In this document: piece after piece, positions 7,506 through 9,952 of the stretch
Position numbering within the stretch: the first letter of the stretch is position 1
How the letters are laid out: every line of letters starts with the position of its first letter
Assembly (NCBI GenBank): GCA_003152555.1
Contig: PMAL01000063.1
Location: 16,930-26,881, forward strand
Length of the DNA: 9,952 bases
Direction of reading: 5' to 3'
DNA from: Acidimicrobiaceae bacterium
Lineage (GTDB): Bacteria > Actinomycetota > Acidimicrobiia > Acidimicrobiales > RAAP-2
Made by a program: the position numbers and the translations under genes
The notes under the pieces: generated by a model
Told to the model about the DNA's origin: nothing
What the model saw: only the letters and a program-made list of their open reading frames with translations
Database searches by the model: none

Positions 7506-7545
7506 GAGCCCCTCTCGTGATCGGACCCCAACTAGAGGGCTTCAT
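7504..7545 (-). promoter_or_regulatory. Possible hairpin covering the betA ribosome-binding site and start codon
   Basis: In the betA leader, bases 7545-7534 (read on the minus strand ATGAAGCCCTCT) can pair with 7515-7504 (AGAGGGGCTCAT). Six contiguous pairs (CCCTCT with AGAGGG) continue past single-base bulges at 7509 and 7542 to give 11 pairs, with an 18-nt loop at 7516-7533. The inner arm is exactly the Shine-Dalgarno plus the first two bases of the start codon, so folding would hide the initiation site. That it works as a translational switch is inference; nothing in the sequence identifies a ligand. Confidence 0.35.
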
Positions 7546-7569
7546 CAGGTCTGATTGCCGTACTGCTGG

Positions 7570-7604
7570 CTTATAGGTTTAGGCCGGTTTTTCGACGGCG
7601 TCAA
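7570..7604 (-). promoter_or_regulatory. Candidate betA promoter
   Basis: On the minus strand TTGACG (7604-7599, five of six to the -35 consensus) is followed after 17 bp by TAAACC (7581-7576). A better-looking -10 hexamer, TATAAG (7575-7570), lies directly next to it but 23 bp from the -35 box. Transcription would begin near 7560-7570, giving a leader of roughly 55-65 nt that includes the hairpin described at 7504-7545. The -10 choice is uncertain. Confidence 0.35.
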
Positions 7605-7665
7605 ATGTGCAGTTCCCAATGCAGCATTGTTAACATCAGCGATTCAAGGGAAAATCCTCGATTGT

Positions 7666-7693
7666 TATCTATTGATAGATATCTATCGAGAGA
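7666..7693. promoter_or_regulatory. Tandem 14-bp AT-rich palindromic operator, probable site for the adjacent regulator
   Basis: Two adjacent 14-bp units, TATCTATTGATAGA (7666-7679) and TATCTATCGAGAGA (7680-7693), repeat with 11 of 14 matches. The arrangement also creates palindromes: TATCTAT-TG-ATAGATA (7666-7681), perfect apart from the central pair, and a fully self-complementary GATAGATATCTATC (7674-7687) across the junction. Such stacked dyads in a divergent intergenic region are what a dimeric winged-helix regulator would bind. They cover the -35 box and spacer of the candidate regulator promoter, so binding would repress. Binding by this particular regulator is inferred from adjacency only. 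Confidence 0.55.
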
Positions 7694-7700
7694 GTACGCT
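7672..7700 (+). promoter_or_regulatory. Candidate promoter of the regulator-transporter operon, predicted leaderless
   Basis: TTGATA (7672-7677, five of six to the -35 consensus) is followed after exactly 17 bp by TACGCT (7695-7700), which fits the TAnnnT form of -10 boxes common in actinobacteria. The transcription start expected 7 bp after the last T falls on the A of the ATG at 7707, so the mRNA may be leaderless. The -35 box lies inside the palindromic operator. The GAGG at 7702-7705 is too close to the ATG to act as a normal Shine-Dalgarno, in keeping with leaderless initiation. Confidence 0.45.
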
Positions 7701-7706
7701 CGAGGA

Positions 7707-8339
7707 ATGACCAGTCTGCCCGACGCACCTGCGACCACCTCGCCAGATTCCAAGGTTACGTATTCGGAGCCCCGCGAACTGACTGATCCCACGACCCTGC
7801 GCGCGCTCACGCATCCCGTACGCCTCGCACTGCTGGAAGTCCTCACTCTCGAAGGGCCCCTCACCGCCACTGCGGCAGGAGAACTCATTGGTGAGTCGTC
7901 GACCACCTGTTCGTTCCACTTTCGCCAGCTCGCCAAGTACGGGTTCGTTGAAGAAGCGGGCCACGGCCCCGGTCGACAACGGCCGTGGAAGTTGGTGCAC
8001 ATCGGCATGAGCTTCAGCGACGTCAATGACGATCCGGAAATGACGATCGCGGCCAAGTCGCTCGAGAAGATGATGATCGACCGCGCTTTTGCCCGCCTAC
8101 AAAATTTCTATAACACTCGCTCTCACTACCCCAAGCAATGGCAAGAAAATTCCGGCTCGTACGAAAACATCCTTCACATCACGGTCGAAGAACTCAAGGA
8201 AGTGGAGCAGGAGTGCGCGTCGATCTTCCTGCGCTTTCGCGACCGTCTGGCTGATCCGCAGCTTCGCCCACACGACTCGCTACCCGTTGAAGTGCTGCTG
8301 TTTGGGTTCCCCATGAGATTGCCAGAGGCGGCGCAATGA
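7707..8339 (+). CDS. ArsR/HTH_20-type winged-helix transcriptional regulator
   Basis: A DNA-binding regulator of 210 residues. The winged helix covers about residues 27-100: LRALTHPVRLALLEVL is the ArsR-like first helix, the recognition helix lies in SSTTCSFHFRQLAKYGFVEE (64-83), and the wing follows at GHGPGRQRPW. The C-terminal half (about 110-210) is helical, with charged stretches such as EELKEVEQE and a terminal PVEVLLFGFPMRL; it probably serves for dimerisation or ligand sensing, but I do not recognise a ligand. There is no ELCVCDL-type metal site. An in-frame ATG at 7605 would add 34 residues, but that stretch reads through the palindromic operator and promoter and does not look like family sequence, so I chose 7707. 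The gene overlaps the transporter gene by 4 bp (ATGA), which suggests it controls that transporter and itself; it may also act on divergent betA. Confidence 0.82.
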   Translation: MTSLPDAPATTSPDSKVTYSEPRELTDPTTLRALTHPVRLALLEVLTLEGPLTATAAGELIGESSTTCSFHFRQLAKYGFVEEAGHGPGRQRPWKLVHIGMSFSDVNDDPEMTIAAKSLEKMMIDRAFARLQNFYNTRSHYPKQWQENSGSYENILHITVEELKEVEQECASIFLRFRDRLADPQLRPHDSLPVEVLLFGFPMRLPEAAQ

Positions 8340-9622
8340 GTATGCGCCAACTGGCTCGATCGCGTGACATTCGCGTCTATCTCATTGGTCAGAGCTTCTC
8401 GCTCTTCGGCGACACCTCAATGTTCTTGGCCATGGGTATCTGGACGAAGGAATTAACGCACTCGAACGCCGACGCCGGACTGACGTTCTTCTTCTTTGCC
8501 TTCGCGTCCTTATTCTCACCAGTGGCCGGGATGGTCGTTGATCGGGTGCGCCGTCGCCCCACGCTCATTGTGGTCAACTTCGTGAGCGCGCTGATCGTGT
8601 TGGGCCTACTCACGGTGCGAAGTTCCTCAGAGGTCTGGGTCATTTACTTGGTCATGTTCTTTTACGGTTTCGCCGGCAACTTCATTGGTTCGGCGCAGTC
8701 GGCGTTTTTGACCCTCCTTGTGCCCGCAGAGCAACTGGGCGACGCGAACGGGTACCTTCGCACCGTGCGTGAGGGATTGCGACTCATTGCCCCTCTGGCG
8801 GGCGCTGGTCTCTTCGTCATCGTTGGCGGCCACTGGATCGCGGTGCTCGACTCGGTGACCTTCCTCATCGCTGGGTTCTCCGTCCTCGCGTTACACGTCC
8901 GAGAAGACGCTCCCATTCGCGCGCCCCAGCACTTCAAAGAAGAATTGACTGCCGGGTTTCGTCACGTCGTTGCAACACCCGTGCTCAAGCGCATGGTTAT
9001 TGCCTTAGCGGTCGCGTGCAGCGTCATTGGATTTGCCGAAACCGCAATCTTTGCGGTCGCCAGCGTCGAGCTTCATAAGTCCGCGAGCTTCATCGGCGTC
9101 ATCATGGCGGCCCAGGGCGTGGGCGCACTCATTGGTGGTCCACTCTCGGCACCTACCATGCGTCGAACCGGTGAGCGCTGGCTCAGTGGGTTCGGCTTGA
9201 TCCTGGCCGCCATTGGATGCGTGCTGTTTGAAGCCGGTCCGCTCCCCCTTGTCCTCGTCGGAGCAGCGATCTTTGGCGTCGCCCTGCCCCCGTTGCTTGT
9301 GGGCGCGTACACCTTGGTGCAGACGCGCACGTCCGGTGATCTTCAGGGTCGGGCTTTCTCCGCGTTCGACCTCATTGCGTCCCTGCCCCAGACCATTTCG
9401 ATTGCCCTGGGCGCCGCGTTGATATCCGTGCTGGGATACCAGGGCGAATTGACCATCATCGCGGCCGTGGTTGCCCTGGCCGCACTCGTACTCTTATTGC
9501 CGGTACCGGGTGAGCCCAACTTCGGTCCGCTGGAGACGCACGATGGCATTCAAGGCGCCACGTCCACCTCGTCAGAAGAAACCGGCGAATTCCCTTCGAT
9601 CACTCCCCTAATCGAAAGGTAA
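8336..9622 (+). CDS. Major facilitator superfamily transporter, MFS_3-like (efflux type)
   Basis: A 428-residue integral membrane protein with about twelve hydrophobic segments between residues 12 and 392. The MFS signature loop between helices 2 and 3 is present as GMVVDRVRRRP (65-75). The N-terminus RQLARSRDIRVYLIGQSFSLFGD and the mid-protein PAEQLGDANGYLRTVREGLRLIAPLAG resemble the MFS_3 group, which includes the enterobactin exporter EntS and macrolide-efflux relatives, so export driven by the proton gradient is the likely mode. The last 35 or so residues are hydrophilic, Ser/Thr- and Glu-rich, and probably a cytoplasmic tail. The ATG overlaps the regulator stop (ATGA at 8336-8339), indicating one operon with a local repressor, as is usual for inducible efflux pumps. 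The substrate cannot be read from sequence; a role in choline or betaine transport is unlikely because those uptake systems belong to other families. Confidence 0.85.
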   Translation: MSMRQLARSRDIRVYLIGQSFSLFGDTSMFLAMGIWTKELTHSNADAGLTFFFFAFASLFSPVAGMVVDRVRRRPTLIVVNFVSALIVLGLLTVRSSSEVWVIYLVMFFYGFAGNFIGSAQSAFLTLLVPAEQLGDANGYLRTVREGLRLIAPLAGAGLFVIVGGHWIAVLDSVTFLIAGFSVLALHVREDAPIRAPQHFKEELTAGFRHVVATPVLKRMVIALAVACSVIGFAETAIFAVASVELHKSASFIGVIMAAQGVGALIGGPLSAPTMRRTGERWLSGFGLILAAIGCVLFEAGPLPLVLVGAAIFGVALPPLLVGAYTLVQTRTSGDLQGRAFSAFDLIASLPQTISIALGAALISVLGYQGELTIIAAVVALAALVLLLPVPGEPNFGPLETHDGIQGATSTSSEETGEFPSITPLIER

Positions 9623-9952
9623 ATATCTTCTCGGCCTGCACGCGCGCGCCGATTGATTGGGATCCGTTCAGCCACTCTTCAAATGCCGGACCCTGCTTGG
9701 GTAGGTAGTACTCCAGCATCGCCAGGCGCAACTCGGGATGTTCGTCACCCATGATGTCAAATAACTCTGCCCGCCCGTGCACGGTAATAGCCAACTCTTC
9801 ACCGGGTAGATGCGTGAAACTGACTGCCGGTCGTTTCGCCAAATGACGCATGCGTACTGAATCATGACCGGAGCTGAAATAGAAGTCTGCGTGTACCAGG
9901 TAACCGTCAACTAGTCCCACGAGCGGTCGTGCGTCGGCGGTCACCGTCGCGA
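9600..9952 (-). CDS. Pyridoxamine 5'-phosphate oxidase-like (split-barrel FMN/F420-binding) protein, 5' part outside the window
   Basis: The visible 117 codons encode a PNPOx-like split barrel: ARPLVGLVDGYLVHADFYF is the early strand pair, FSSGHDSVRMRHLAKRPAVSF matches the family's pattern of a strand followed by (K/R)xxxL..(R/K)-P-x-V, and LAITVHGRAELFDI is the next strand. The end, VQAEKIFTFRLGE, is a usual last strand. A GTG at 9942-9944 could be a start, but the frame stays open to the window edge with fitting residues (ATVTADARPL), and the family needs some 15-30 residues more, so the gene is most likely truncated by the edge. Members bind FMN, F420, biliverdin or haem; which one applies here is not visible. 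The gene converges on the transporter gene and their 3' ends overlap by 23 bp (9600-9622). No link to the betaine genes is evident. Confidence 0.7.
   Translation of the reverse strand, partial: ATVTADARPLVGLVDGYLVHADFYFSSGHDSVRMRHLAKRPAVSFTHLPGEELAITVHGRAELFDIMGDEHPELRLAMLEYYLPKQGPAFEEWLNGSQSIGARVQAEKIFTFRLGE

Noticed and set aside
7628..7635. 8-bp palindrome TGTTAACA in the divergent intergenic region
   Set aside because: It is not extended by flanking symmetry and has no second copy, so it is within chance expectation.
7605..7706. N-terminal extension of the regulator from an ATG at 7605
   Set aside because: The extra 34 codons run through the palindromic operator and the best promoter candidate, have no Shine-Dalgarno, and do not look like family sequence.

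Overview
The window is about 10 kb of high-GC bacterial DNA (roughly 60% GC by eye) and densely coding. GTG starts, 4-bp gene overlaps, a dimethylglycine-oxidase-like protein that resembles the Arthrobacter enzyme, and a promoter that would give a leaderless mRNA all point to an actinobacterium. I cannot name the lineage from sequence alone. There are no rRNA or tRNA genes, insertion sequences, CRISPR arrays or phage genes. No gap between genes exceeds about 200 bp.

Left half, plus strand (1-5843): a methylamine/betaine catabolic cluster. It holds a non-pyrrolysine MttB-superfamily methyltransferase (5' end probably cut off by the window edge), a large flavoprotein of the dimethylglycine oxidase/dehydrogenase family with a C-terminal folate-binding domain, and both subunits of an electron transfer flavoprotein (etfB, etfA). 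The last three genes are packed like one transcript: a 5-bp gap, then a 4-bp overlap. A 106-bp gap with a candidate promoter and a small palindrome separates the methyltransferase from the flavoprotein.

Middle, minus strand (5844-7505): a BetA-like choline dehydrogenase of the GMC family. Its stop codon directly abuts the etfA stop codon, so the two units converge with no spacer. Read together, the genes suggest choline -> betaine aldehyde (-> glycine betaine) -> dimethylglycine -> sarcosine, with methyl groups passed to tetrahydrofolate and electrons to ETF. Betaine aldehyde dehydrogenase, a corrinoid protein and a sarcosine-oxidising enzyme are not in the window, so the assignment to this pathway is an inference.

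Right part, plus strand (7707-9622): an ArsR/HTH_20-type winged-helix regulator, overlapping by 4 bp an MFS efflux-type transporter. The 201-bp divergent region between betA and the regulator carries two overlapping AT-rich palindromes forming a tandem 14-bp repeat. They lie on a good candidate promoter for the regulator, which suggests autoregulation. A pyridoxamine-5'-phosphate-oxidase-like gene on the minus strand runs in from the right edge and overlaps the 3' end of the transporter gene.

The most interesting point is the pairing of an MttB-type (normally corrinoid-dependent, best known from anaerobes) methyltransferase with a dimethylglycine oxidase-like enzyme and its own ETF, with no corrinoid protein in sight.
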